64,000 nt of DNA from Cheilinus undulatus (Eukaryota; Chordata; Actinopteri; Labriformes; Labridae), in NCBI RefSeq assembly GCF_018320785.1, contig NC_054884.1:16741667-16805666 (forward strand). Direction: 5' to 3'. Both the position numbers and the translations under genes were made by a program. Shown here one piece after another: positions 13,001 through 32,773 of this stretch (its first letter is position 1; each line of letters begins with the position of its first letter). The notes under the pieces are model-generated. The model saw only the letters and a program-made list of their open reading frames with translations. It had not been told where the DNA came from and made no database searches.

Positions 13001-15026
13001 ATAACTGTTCTTAAAATTATTTAAAAAGTTTGTCTTATTTTCACAGATGTTCTCATCCCCCCCACTTGACAGTTTATCAGGACATGTTTGCCCTACTTTT
13101 GTCATCTTCATTTATGTTAAAATATCACCAACCTGCAGATATGGCTCAAAATTTGACTCCATACTCACACCGAGTACGGTATATGCTATGTTTTAGGAGT
13201 TTAAGTATGAGTAATTAGGCTTGGTATTGGCACCAATACCGGATACTGGTATCAGTATCTATGCATCCCTAAAGGTTCAAATGTGACTAAAACTAGACTG
13301 AAATTAAAATTAGCTGTCAAATAAACACTGCACATGTAGATGGACTTCGGGCTTGCACGTTCTGCTCCCTCTCTATTTTTTCTTTTCTTTTTCCTTTTTT
13401 TTTTTTTTACTTATTTTATTTTAATATCACTTGTAATGTATAGTGATTGTAAAGCAATCACATCTCTTCATTTATCCATACAAATTTAATAATGTAGGCC
13501 ATTTTTATATGTTTTTTACCTCACCTCTCTGAAAAAGAATGATGGTGCGTTGTGTTCATGAGAGCGTTATTTCATTACAAAGCCACACCACCAACTGGTC
13601 TGGCAGGAATTCTGCAGGATTTTAAAACTTTTTGTTTGTTTGTTTTTGTAGGATTTGTGTGCATGGCAGTTGTAAAAATGTTGTCCTCTAAAAGGGAAAG
13701 TGTAAACTGAATACTGTTTTTTTACAGTTTACAGATCATTTTTGCCTCAATGTGGCATTTTCCTTCTGGTAGAACTAAAAAGTTTGACTTCTGACAACAT
13801 ACTTCTTTGTGAGCATTGAAACATTAAGCAACGAGGATTTGTTTGTTTCCATTTTTAAAAATGTGCTAAGGAATCACCTCTGTTTTAGACTTAAACATTT
13901 TAATTAAAGAATGTATATGTCTTGAAGACAGACATAAATAATTGCTATTCAGACATGTATGTGTACGGAGAAATGGTTTATGCCACCCCTTCATAATTCA
14001 GTGCCCATATTTGGGCAACCTGTAAAAAAAAATCTGGTTTTTTTTTTCCTACAAAAAAACCCCCCAAGAAATCCTTGAATCTGAAAAGCTGGAGGCTTAA
14101 AATATTTTAAAAATTACTTGGAAAAATCTGAACAGCTGCTTCCTAATTGAAGCTGATTGATGAAAAGTTTGACATTAAATGTGTTAACACTTGTAATAGT
14201 CCACATTATTTACCTGTCAAAGGCTGGGGCAATCAACGAATTTTACACGCTTTAAATGGCGTTTTAACTGCTAGATAAATATGAATGATAATCCATAATT
14301 TTCTATTACTCGTGAATCACTGAAGGGTTCATTAGAAGAGTGACAACCCTGTCTTTTTTTACTTTCAGAAATAATGTATAAGGGATAGTTTGGACTCTAT
14401 ATGGCCTAACTAAGTGTGATTAGGAAAGCCTTATTAGAGGGAAGAGGTACAGTGTTAGTACACTGAACATTAACTGATAAGTGGTATTTTGTTGCAGTTA
14501 ACTAAGGGAAAAAAATCACTCTATTAAATGATACAGGTAAATTATGTTGCTAAAGCTTACATGAGGATTTCAGTTTGAATGTCGTCACCTTTTGTCAGTT
14601 CATGGACATTCAGAGTGCAGCAGCAAGCGTCCTCAGCAAGCCTTTCTAGTACCAAGCTTGATCCCACCTGACAAGCCTCCCTGCTTCAAGACTTTACCTA
14701 AATCTGGCGCTGCAGCCACATACTCCAGTCTCTGACAACCTTTTTCCTCCCTTATGCATGCATTGCCCTTTCTTTTGCCCCCTACTTTTGTGTGTTTAAT
14801 TCAGCTGAAATGTAAAGTGAATTTAAAAGTGCCTCTTGGAGGGCGAGAGCACACCGTAGCAGGAAGAAATGCTTCAATAAAGATGCAGAAAAAGGTCAAA
14901 AGTGACACCAGAAGAGTTTAGATAGTTATAGGGTAGTATACAAATTTGTTTTATCATGTTTTTGTTCATTCTATGATTTTTTTGTTTTCTTCACAGATCC
15001 TTCAGGAGAGGGGCTCCCGGATGTGA
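4095..15026 (+). CDS. kctd5: KCTD5-like BTB/POZ adaptor for cullin-3 ubiquitin ligase (5' end outside window)
   Basis: Coding exons seen: 4095-4203, 6027-6118, 6233-6328, 10148-10273 and 14997-15026, all with GT/AG borders and agreeing phases. The exons read [20 protein letters not shown] (second half of the BTB domain), [51 protein letters not shown] and the end [13 protein letters not shown]2/5/17 proteins are cytosolic multimeric BTB adaptors that bind CUL3; KCTD5 is known to help turn over G-beta-gamma. The [15 protein letters not shown] stretch before the end looks more like KCTD5 than KCTD2 or KCTD17. The first exon (N-terminus and the VRLNVGGTYF part of BTB) is not found in 1-4094 and must lie upstream, so the gene is partial here. 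Two further in-phase exons are listed separately. Family is sure; exact paralogue is likely. Confidence 0.9.
4875..5105. repeat. Degenerate tagct/agcta simple repeat
   Basis: Many copies of tagct, agcta and gctacata occur in both orientations within about 230 bases, in the kctd5 intron 4204-6026. This looks like decayed simple sequence that can fold back on itself. No other function is visible. Confidence 0.5.
6529..6633 (+). other. kctd5: Alternative (possibly mutually exclusive) exon of kctd5
   Basis: A 105-base, 35-codon open stretch is bounded by an acceptor (gttgcag) and a donor (gag|gtgtgt). It begins in the same phase as the exon at 10148-10273. Its start, [20 protein letters not shown], aligns with [20 protein letters not shown] of the downstream exon: shared LVSIG, YG, EFL and VS+E. 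This looks like an ancient exon duplication that would swap the C-terminal segment of the protein. Both exons are multiples of three, so either or both could be included without shifting the frame. Use in transcripts is inferred, not shown. Confidence 0.65.
6634..10147 (+). other. Intron of kctd5, no other gene seen
   Basis: A 3.5 kb interval between the two alternative LVSIG exons. It holds a short CAG run near 7411-7425 and the AT-rich degenerate tandem repeat listed separately. Nothing else coding or structured was recognised. Confidence 0.6.
8870..9800. repeat. AT-rich degenerate minisatellite in kctd5 intron
   Basis: The phrase acttcataatctcaataattt, in degenerate forms, recurs roughly every 80-130 bases. 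It is often followed by aagtttt-rich sequence and a variant of cataaatgtacaactttgt. Unit length varies and copies are diverged. It ends just before a (gggggcgcc) stretch at about 9928 that is not part of it. Confidence 0.6.
11121..11165 (+). other. kctd5: Alternative acidic last coding exon of kctd5
   Basis: After a good acceptor (tgttgctcag) the sequence reads in phase 0 as [14 protein letters not shown] and then TAG. Eight of 14 residues are acidic and the first serine fits a CK2 site (S-E-D-E). It could follow the exon ending at 10273 or the alternative exon ending at 6633, and would replace the usual ILQERGSRM ending at 14997-15026. No clear polyadenylation signal was seen just after it. 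The exon is inferred from splice signal, phase and composition only. Confidence 0.5.
12896..13271. mobile_element. Non-autonomous hAT-type DNA transposon
   Basis: It has the same termini as the element at 906: TAGGGATGCACCAATGCC on the left and, reversed, TAGGGATGCATAGATACTG on the right, with subterminal gtaccgagtac/cggtat motifs. Flanks 12888-12895 (aaggttga) and 13272-13279 (aaggttca) form an 8-bp target duplication with one mismatch. It lies in the last kctd5 intron and has no coding capacity. Confidence 0.8.
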
Positions 15027-18000
15027 AGAGGATTCCGTATTAAGAGCTCCAGGTGTTATGATGCAAACATATCATCTTTGTGGAAGAACGTTAGGCACAA
15101 TGGAGATTTAAAGGGAGGGGTTGTGCTTTTTATTTTGTGTTTTCCCTCCAACTTTAGTTTTTATTTCTTGATGTAAATAAGTCTGTTTACTGACAAATTG
15201 TGCCTGTACATTTAAACTGGACCTTCTTTTTTAAATTAGTGAAAAGTTTTGTTTTTCTAATTGAAAGTAAGAAATTGCAATCTTGCGTATGTTTTATGGT
15301 ATAAAATATGGCCGTCATCATTTAAGGCCAATGATTCACTCAGGGTCATCTGTTGAGTTAATTCTTATATCCTCCAACTCAAGGGTCTGGAAAGGGATCA
15401 GTAGAGTCTTTATAACTCAAAAGTATCAAACTAAAAATCTTTTAGAGATGCTAAGAAGGGAATTGTGCATTTATTAAGCACATTTTAAACAGTTAAGCTA
15501 TTACATGTGTAATTTACCCCCAAAACAAAGCGATACAAATATTTCTCCAAAGATTTTAAACAGTTATTGTGAGATTTTTGATCATGAGGATCCAAACTAT
15601 ACAGCCAACATTGATATTTAAATGTCAAAATGGAAAAATCCCATATTTGTTTAATATGTGATTCTATGCTGTAGTTAAGGGGCATTGGGGCTGTTTTTGG
15701 CAACAATTATGACCTAGTAGTCCCATTTTCACATAGGCTAAGTAATCTAACTTTGGAGATTTAACAGAAATATCTGCATAATATGGTGTGCTAAGATTTA
15801 AAATAATTATTTTATGGCTTTTATTGCTTTTTGGCTTTTGAGAAGTAAATGTGTTGTCAGTGTAGCTGCTTCTGGCACCATGTACTCTTATCTTGCAACC
15901 TTAGTAACAAAGTGACCCACAGATATGACCGTCGTGTGCTGTGGGAATAAGTACTTATCATATTTTTTTAGAGAAAGTCCATGTACCTGTTTTATAAGGA
16001 AGAGACATTTAAGTATTGGACAAAAATTTTAAATGCATTCATGATGTTTAAAGTAAGATTTCTGCTGCCTCAACAACTGGGAACTAAAACTGTTCTTTCT
16101 TAATGTTTAGTGCAAGTTTATATAAAGTTAAATCAGACATTTTTTTAATCCTTGAATTTAGTTCCTCATGTTCATAAGTCTAAAACAAACTGCCAAAATG
16201 GTCACAGGTGTTTTCAAATGTGAATTCTGGTTTACAGTGACTTTTATTTTATAAACATCAGTGTCCTCCTTTTATTTACCCTGTTTCGTACAAGGAATAA
16301 CATCCTCGGGACAGTGGTGTCTTTATTTTTAACCCACTGTCTTCTGAGTTTTTCTTAAATTGTGTATTTTCTATGTTTTAAGGGAACATTTTTTTGATTA
16401 AGAACTTTTTCTTTTTTTTTGAGGGGATGTTTTAGCGCTGTGTGAGGTATGGGGACTAGAGCTGTTTGAAGGCAGGGGTGAAGTACTTTGTGTTCATATC
16501 CAGAGGATGTTTTTGTTTTGATGTAAATAATCCAAATTCAATATTAATATTTAACTCTTACAACAAACTGCACGTTTTGTACACTGTATAGAAAAACTCC
16601 AACTTCTCAAGGAAGTTGTTTATACTGGATCTTTAAAAGCGAGAAAACCTTGACATTGTTGACTTGTTTGTACAGAGATTTCCAAGTGACGATTGAAACG
16701 GCTGATGCTGAGTTTTGCGTCTTTCACTGACGAACATGCCAGGAACATGTTTTGATAAACAATAACAAGGCTACACTTGGCTGGCTATGAAGTTGACTGT
16801 TACATTTAGACAAAAAATGTATTTTTCCTGCATTGTGATAGATTATAAGCATTTTTGAATTGTGTAGATTTCGTACACAGCATTACAAGCACTACAGTGA
16901 GAAAACAACACTGTGCACATTGCTTAAAAGCCTGTAATGTTGTTGATGTAAATACTGCATTTTAGAACACTTTTTTTATAGAAAGTTGTTTTCAGGTATG
17001 ATGTGTTTATTCCTTTTTCTTTTTGATAGGTTGGATATTTCACTCACAAATAATCATTTAGTGTTGCCTTTTTCTCCCCAATGACCAAAATCCAATGTCT
17101 TATGTGTATTGTACACATTAATCTTAGTGTCAGGGACGAGTAAACTTTTCTTAATGCTGGCACACTTTGTACATACAGACTTGTTAACGACACGCAAACC
17201 TCCATTTACTCACATGTACACGTATACACTTGACTAAAACAATTTTTATATCAACAGGGAAATAAGTATGGATGCATGTTTTTGATATAGAGCTACACAT
17301 GTACACAACCACACACAAGGGCTTTTAAAGTGCAAAGTTTGACATCTGCAAAACAGGTTCAATCAAGGTGGACTGGATTTCCTGCCAGAAATGGGCAATG
17401 TTTACATTTGCTGTAGTATTCTGAAGCCTTCCAATTATGTACTGTCTTGCACTCCCTCACACGTTTAAACATTGGTGACTTGTGTGGATGCACTGATTTC
17501 AACTAGCACTCCCCACCTAATGAACTGATATTCACACTAACTGATAAATAAACTCCATTCCTGACAGCCCGTGCTTTGAGCATTGCAGACAATCTTGCTT
17601 TCCGCCCTCTCTGATGGCAGAGGTGCTCACCTCTGATACAGGTGAACTGATCTGCGTATGCTCGAAGAGTTGAAACTAATTTGAGGGTCTTCTTTTAAGA
17701 GATGTTTTTCTCCTGCAGTGAGATGTAAAGTGTTTTGTGCTTTGATTTGCTTGATTCAGTTGTAACTTTATTAAATATACTCTGGTCAGGGGTATGTAAG
17801 CCCTCCACTTTAGCAGCTAATGCCCTTCACTAACCGTTCGCCTGGTTGATCATTTGGCATTGATAATCATGTTGTGTAATGGACAAACTTATCAAATCTG
17901 TAGCCTGATACTTATAAGTGCCCAGTTTGTTTAACATTGAAGTCATAACCCACAGACCACTGTATTGCATGATTGAAGATGATCACACTTGTAATCAGAG

Positions 18001-18190
18001 GGAATGAATGTGTCATTTTTCCTCAGTCTAGCAATTACATCAGTGAATAAGGTTCTCATATCACTACATAGATCACATCTATATGATCTTATGCAATGTT
18101 ACAATTATACAATCGAAGTGTGAGGTTAAGGGGATAGATCTGTATGGTCTTGCATAAGGTTAACTCAATAAAAATGTTGTCATTGACATG
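15027..18190 (+). other. kctd5: kctd5 3' untranslated region with poly(A) signal
   Basis: About 3.1 kb of AT-rich sequence with no coding potential follows the kctd5 stop. AATAAA lies at 18168-18173, followed by a GT-rich stretch, a likely end of the transcript. An earlier ATAAATAAA near 17543-17551 could serve as a proximal site. Four Pumilio-type TGTANATA motifs occur at 15172, 16522, 16947 and 17168. The exact 3' end is inferred. Confidence 0.6.
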
Positions 18191-19640
18191 TGTGTCCCTT
18201 TTTTGTGGCTTTATTATGTTGTCCTGCAAGATTATAATTTTCTCATTCATATAAATTCTTATCTTGCTGGTTTTTAATGAATATTTAACTTCAAGATCAA
18301 ATCTTTATTTGCGGCTATATGCGTTTATGTCCTTAAACCTGTGGTGTCATGAAAGATGAAGTTAGAAAAGTTGGAGTTTTTTTTCTAATTCTATTAATGA
18401 AGACAAATATTACAAGCAGAGTAACTTCCAACACAATTATATTTTGAGACTAAGCAAAATACGGAAACAAATGTCATTTTAAAAAATCTATTACAGTTTT
18501 CTGGGGTCTAATTTGGGGAAAATATATTTAAAAATGCTTGTACAAGCATTGTGCATTTTTATTTTTGATACCTTTCAAAGAATCAAAAAGATACTAAAAT
18601 CTCTTTCAGAAAGATCATAAATGTGGGGTAATGTTCACAAACGTACATTATACAATAGTTTGCAAGTATTTTAAGATTGTATAACAGGACTTCCAACTTT
18701 GAGTCTTCCATAACAATACCAAATCTGATATTACCATAGGCAAAGGTGAACAAAGACAAATTAAGTTCTAAGATCCATTGATTAAATATTTTCCAAAATA
18801 AATCAGAAAAATTACAACGTAAGTAATGGTTTTCCTGAGTTTCAATTACATTTTTGCTGAATGTACATTTATTTGAATTAATTTTAAACTTAAGTTGCAT
18901 ACATTTCTGCACAGATAAATTGCATTCATTGACTTAAAGTGCACTTCTTTACCTATAAGTGGAATAAAAATTAGATCTCTGGAGGTAGAAGCCAAAACAC
19001 AAGTTTTAAGTCATGGTGACCTCTTGCGTTTAATTCTGAAAATACAACACCTGTGTTATGGTTGTCTTGAAAAATGCCTGCTTAAAAGTAGTCGATTTTG
19101 TATTTTAAATTCGTTATTTATTCGCTTATCCTGGATTTTTCACCCAAACATGGATGTCATTTTAACTTCGACTCTTCTGTCACGTAAAATGATAAAATTT
19201 GATGAAACCAACATTATCGTTAGGGCGGAGTGTCTGTAGGCTTTGCAAAGATGTTTAATGACTCAAGATAAAAAAAAATCAGCCAGTTTGGTAGGCTGGG
19301 TCGTTACGCGCTTGGCTAAAAAAATATCAAAAGGCCACACGTGCTCTTTTTTTGATATCTTTAGAAAACTTCTAAAGTGTAAAAGACAGAAAATTTCTCA
19401 TTTTATTTTCTGAACTGGTAAAGTTTAAACATCTGTATGTCACTGGAGTGACGAGCAACCAAAGCAAAGCTAAGATTGATATTCCTCGCTAATCAAAGGG
19501 GCTCGATAATAACTGTGTGGCTTTTGTGACTGAACACCTGTTGTTGTTGTAATTTGTTACCAAAAATACCCATTACAATTACAATTAAACAAACAAACTC
19601 AGCCACACTTTCGCATTTATTTTCTAAGGAGTATTTAAGC
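18191..19640. other. Intergenic gap between kctd5 and ube2i
   Basis: An AT-rich stretch with no coding exon, RNA gene or recognisable mobile element. Confidence 0.5.
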
Positions 19641-19808
19641 GAAGCCGGAAGTAAACTTCAGGTGACTGTCTGGCTCCGTTGTTTCCGTGTCTGGCTTGAG
19701 TCGGAGCGGTTGGTTTTTCAGGAGGGAAACTTTGCAAGGTTTAACGGGATTTGAGCACGATTATTACAATTCGCCTAATTATAAGCGCCATTGCAGCCAT
19801 ACTGAGAG
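19641..19808 (+). promoter_or_regulatory. ube2i: ube2i promoter core and non-coding first exon
   Basis: GC content rises here. An ETS-type motif CCGGAAGT sits at 19645-19652, common at TATA-less housekeeping start sites. The following sequence ends in ctgagag|gtaggag, a usable donor at 19808/19809 that would join the acceptor before 21313. The start point is inferred, and a CCAT-rich stretch at 19787-19802 could bind YY1. Confidence 0.45.
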
Positions 19809-21325
19809 GTAGGAGTACACCTTGATTAGACAATGTGTTAATTTTGTCGTGTATCGTGATATTTTACCCGCTTCAGTTTGCGCCATTTTCGCTAGTTTGG
19901 TAATGCACAAATGTGCGCCTTTTAGCTCTGGCGTTCTTTGTCCCTTTTCTTTAATGGACTATATATGTTTGTTGTCTGACGTTTATATCACATACTTGTT
20001 TTCTATCTTAAATAACATGCTATCAAGCCTTAATAAAATGTGGCGGTGCCATATCTCGTCCAAAATTGTGTCCAAATCAAGTGCAATTGCGCATTTTTGT
20101 GCTGCATCAGGCCGTGTCAGACGCTAACAGCGCCAGCGCCTCTTCGAATAAAGCACGATACTGGCGCACATGAGTTAGCATCACGAGCTAACCGGTTAGC
20201 CTGCTAATCAACCAGCGTTGATTGTCGGCGTGTGAACGTTTACGTGACAGCGAGTTTGAAGGAACGTGAAGCAAATATAACGCCATTTCCCGGGGTCCTA
20301 AAGTTAACACCAAACGCTACCCAAAGAGGGGGAGAAACGCTTCTACATGCATGCATCGCTACCGGCTAATTTGGCTAGCCCCCTTGAGTGAACCCGACAT
20401 GTTTGGGTTTAAAATATACAAATAATGAATCACTGAAACCGATGGAAACAGGTTCAAAATTCCGTTTGAAGTTGGTCGTGTGTATATACGAGTCACAAAG
20501 TAAAACTCCATCGCTTTAAAGTTGTTAAACACTTAGAGGGGAGACACCAGTTATTGCTAGCACCTTGTTGTTGCTTAGCCTCATTGTCATTTCTATGGGA
20601 GCTCTTAATTAGACCTCATAATTAGCTTTAAACTTCTATGAGTACTAAAGAAGTCTGGTTGTTTTGTGTACATTAGCGAGTTTAGCCTCACATTGGAGGT
20701 CGCATAGGGGGACTCTGTAAGGGCCGTACTGTAGTAGATCTAATCTATTCTTTAGATCATTTGTAAGTCAAAGTAACAAAGGCACTTCATCTTAATTCAG
20801 AGTCCAATATGTTTAAAATAACCCCACGATGTTAATTGTTTCAACGGGGATGCATGCACCATGTCACATCACATCTTGGCCAAAAATATTGTTTGCGAAG
20901 CTATAGCTTATCTTTCATGTTTTGAGTCACAGAAGCTGCAAAAATATCCTGTAATGTAGATATCGGTGTTATAGTTAACCTTGGTTTTAATTATAATTGC
21001 AATTACTTTGTTTGCTTTCTGATTTAACAAATATAAAAGAAGAATGCTCCTACTGAAGGCCAACATGTTATCGTTACATTATGTCTTCACACCACTCTCT
21101 ATTTATGCTTGGACAAATATTGACATTCTCCATTTAGCTTGGCTTGTATTCTTTATTAAATGCTTAAATTAACTCATTGTGTTAGTGTAATGGTAACAAG
21201 GTCAGCTGCAGATTTCAGGGTAATGACTTCCCCCACAAATTCTAGGACTGATTCTAATCATACGTGAAGTTTGGCATTGTTTAATATAACTGACTTCCTT
21301 TTTTTATTTCAGGAGTCCACAAATC

Positions 21326-29859
<8,534 letters not shown>

Positions 29860-30590
29860 GGGTCGAGACTCTCCGCTCCGGCAGAAGGAATGGGTTTAAC
29901 AAGAATCACCTCCCCGCTCAGTCTCTCGATGAATGTGCTCCTCTCACATCAGGACTTGCTTAAAGACTTCTATTTAAACTCCACACATTCTGTGCCATCC
30001 GTTCTCCTCTCACCTATCCATTTTTTTGTTCTTAATTGCCAGTTGGCGCATAATGCTGGGAGGGGATGGGTGCTCCAGCACCCTGGTCGTTTCTTTTTAA
30101 ACATTAATTGTCTTATGTGGTGCAAGGGACACAGCTCACTACCAGTGTCATCAACTCCATGCAAGCTGGCTGTCATCAATGTTCAAAGAAGAAAATGTCT
30201 TTGTTTTATTTTGCTCTTTCACAGGGTCTATTCCTTTATGTTTCCCCTTTTTTTCCATAAAAATAATGTAAAATTAGCTTCTTTCATTGTCAGTATTTCA
30301 ACTGCTGTATAATGAATGGCACTTTTATACTGTTGTATCTCACTAGTGTCTCTAGATGGCTCTGTCTAATTCTCTTTCCCAGGTTTTCTATTCAGCATGC
30401 TGTAATATACGATAGAATCTGCTGCCTTGGCTGTCTTTTTGTTATTCAGAGTGTTTGCTATGGAATAAATCAAAATGGCCATGATGACCGAGGCAGGTAG
30501 GCTTAATTCTGTACCAGACTTTAAGGTTATATGGTGCTTCGTTCATGTATGTGTTGGCGTAAATAAAACTTTCTACAAATGTTTGCTTAT
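29860..30590 (+). terminator. ube2i: ube2i 3'UTR and poly(A) signal
   Basis: Non-coding sequence follows the UBC9 stop. AATAAA at 30562-30567 followed by a TTTG-rich stretch marks the likely transcript end. Confidence 0.6.
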
Positions 30591-31249
30591 CGTCATTAAA
30601 CTTCACCTGTAAGGTTCAAGTAACAACACTTACACAACTTTTTTTCCTAAAACTATACTGCTGAAAAAACAATTCTTCTAACTCCTACCAGTGTGTGGTG
30701 CAACAGCCAAAAACAACCAGGATGATGGTAGTATATGCTTGTACAACAGGAGACTGAGACAAAATTAATATAGTAAAATCTATTTCACATTTTTAGTCAT
30801 TCAGATTCACCACTCTAAAAAAGAAGCGTCTTTTTAGTTTAAGATTTTTACAATTTACTCCAGACAGTTAAAAAGTAAGGTAATTATTCAAATTCTGACA
30901 ACATTGTTCCAGTAAGTCACATCAATATTATATCTACACTGTAAAATGTAAATTAGAGGGGAAATTTGACATTTTGAAGCAGCTACAGTGTTTTGAAGCA
31001 TTACATGCCTCTATAAATACTCTATGTGCAAAAGAACTAGACATAAAATGGAAATATACATGATAAAAGTTATGTATTAATTCAGACATCAGTAAATTGT
31101 ATGTGGGTCAGTGGCATGACATGCATATTTTTGTGTCTGAATTTATTATATTCTTTTGAAAAAAATGTGAGAAATTCAAACTAGAGTACTTGGGTGTAAT
31201 TTTATGGTTCAAACCATCGGAATAAACGTTTTTTTTGTTTGTTTGTTTT
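30591..31249. other. Gap between ube2i and the duplicated receptor block
   Basis: A non-coding AT-rich stretch. Part of 31,100-31,215 resembles sequence around 24,600 (gggtca-tg-c-tgacatg), suggesting another diverged repeat. No gene was seen. Confidence 0.4.
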
Positions 31250-31715
31250 TTTCATTTTAAAGTTAGTAAGATCATCTAAAACTCTTGTCCCTGAATTTGC
31301 AAGATCTTAAATGTCAGGGTGGCGCAACCCTAATCATGGGTATTTTATTTGGAAATGAAGTGATAAAAACAAATTATGGGATAATTTAACTCCAACTGCC
31401 ACTCATGGCCAAGTGAAATGGCTTATAGAACTTGGGTACACTTTCCATGTCAGGTTAACAACCAATATAAAACGTCAACATTTTATTTAACCATGAATTC
31501 TTCATTTTATTTAAAAAATACATGTACCCACTTCTTAAGTGAAGAAAATAACATCTAGTAGTATTTACATGTTTGATTTGAAATTAGTTGGAAATGTCAG
31601 GTGGCGCAGCTGCAATGAATTAAGCATTATGTCACTGACACATTTACTGATAACAGGAAGTTACACATCAGAAGACAATGTGAGTCAGAGGCACAAACCT
31701 TTTAATATACATATA

Positions 31716-32236
31716 CAGTGCTTAACAAATTTATTAGACCACCCTAACCCTAACCAAAGTAAGGTTTATGCCACAGCTGCCCTAAATTAACAGCATTGGT
31801 AATTACCAAAATCATTTCTTATGTTTCTGCAATGGTTAATACACCAATATGTAGAAGCTCTTTAACCAAAATATTTTTAATGCTAAAATATAATTCTTAT
31901 TGTTATCCATGAATTTTCAAATTTACTGATTTACCAAAAAACTGAAAAAATAGTAAGCACATTAATATTTCTTGATTAATATGTCAAATTATAGTTATTT
32001 ACTTGCATTCCTGAACAGAAAAATGAGTTTTAGTGGTTGAATGTTATGCTTGATTCATTTCTGACTTCTCAGAGAAGCCCAGTGAGCCGGCTCAAATTTG
32101 GGTGAATTCAGTTTGAAATCCCTCTTTCCTGTTCAAAATGGTAAAACGTGAAAGAGTCCGCATTAAAGCACTTCATGATGCTGGATGGTCTTTGAGACAA
32201 ATATGACAGGTGGTCTAATAAATTTGTTAAGCACTG
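31716..32236 (+). mobile_element. Tc1/mariner-type short element with perfect inverted ends
   Basis: The left end CAGTGCTTAACAAATTTATT and the right end are exact inverted repeats over about 28 bases, flanked by TA. An internal stretch at 32,137-32,205 reads MVKRERVRIKALHDAGWSLR, like the N-terminal helix-turn-helix of a Tc1-group transposase, so it is an internal-deletion derivative. Copy B lacks it at the matching place (about 57,650), so it inserted after duplication or was lost from B. Confidence 0.8.

Positions 32237-32260
<24 letters not shown>
32237..32260. repeat. (TA)n microsatellite
   Basis: Uninterrupted TA dinucleotides lie directly next to the right end of the Tc1-type element, probably expanded from its TA target site. 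Confidence 0.85.
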
Positions 32261-32268
<8 letters not shown>

Positions 32269-32773
32269 TATAAGGGCTGACTTTAGTCTTTTGCCTTTGT
32301 TAGATTGGACCGTCTGGAGTAGAGAGGGGTTAACATGCAGTTAATGTCCAGGATCAAATTCAACTCTGATGACTGCTCTAGCACTTCACTATTTAATATA
32401 AAAAATATGTACATAAACTGTGTTGCCATGGCAAACTGCTCAAAGTTACTGTATTGACTACAACCATATAAGAAACCCTGAGTGCTATCTGATGAAAAGG
32501 TAGCCTTTAGTTGGTTATGTATCCAACAGATGACTGCCTTTAGACAAACCTAAATAATAATGATTGAAAAAAAGAAAAACAAAAGATCTACCTGAATTTC
32601 AGGTTACAAAATAGTAATGTGGGCTTATGCACCTGACTGTGTATATGTATGTACATATGTTTCAGAACTATGGAAGATATTTTTTCCACTTTACACTGCT
32701 GGTGTTAAATCAGCTTCTTTTTAAAATGCATATAATTACAGTCCTTCCAATAAGCACTTGCAAACACACCACT

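Noticed and set aside
29890-30312. A 140-codon open frame after ube2i
   Set aside because: It lies in the ube2i 3'UTR, before the AATAAA at 30,562, and shows no protein-like pattern.
31738-31755. Telomere-like ccctaaccctaacc
   Set aside because: Only two and a half units, located just inside the left end of a Tc1-type element; not an interstitial telomere array.
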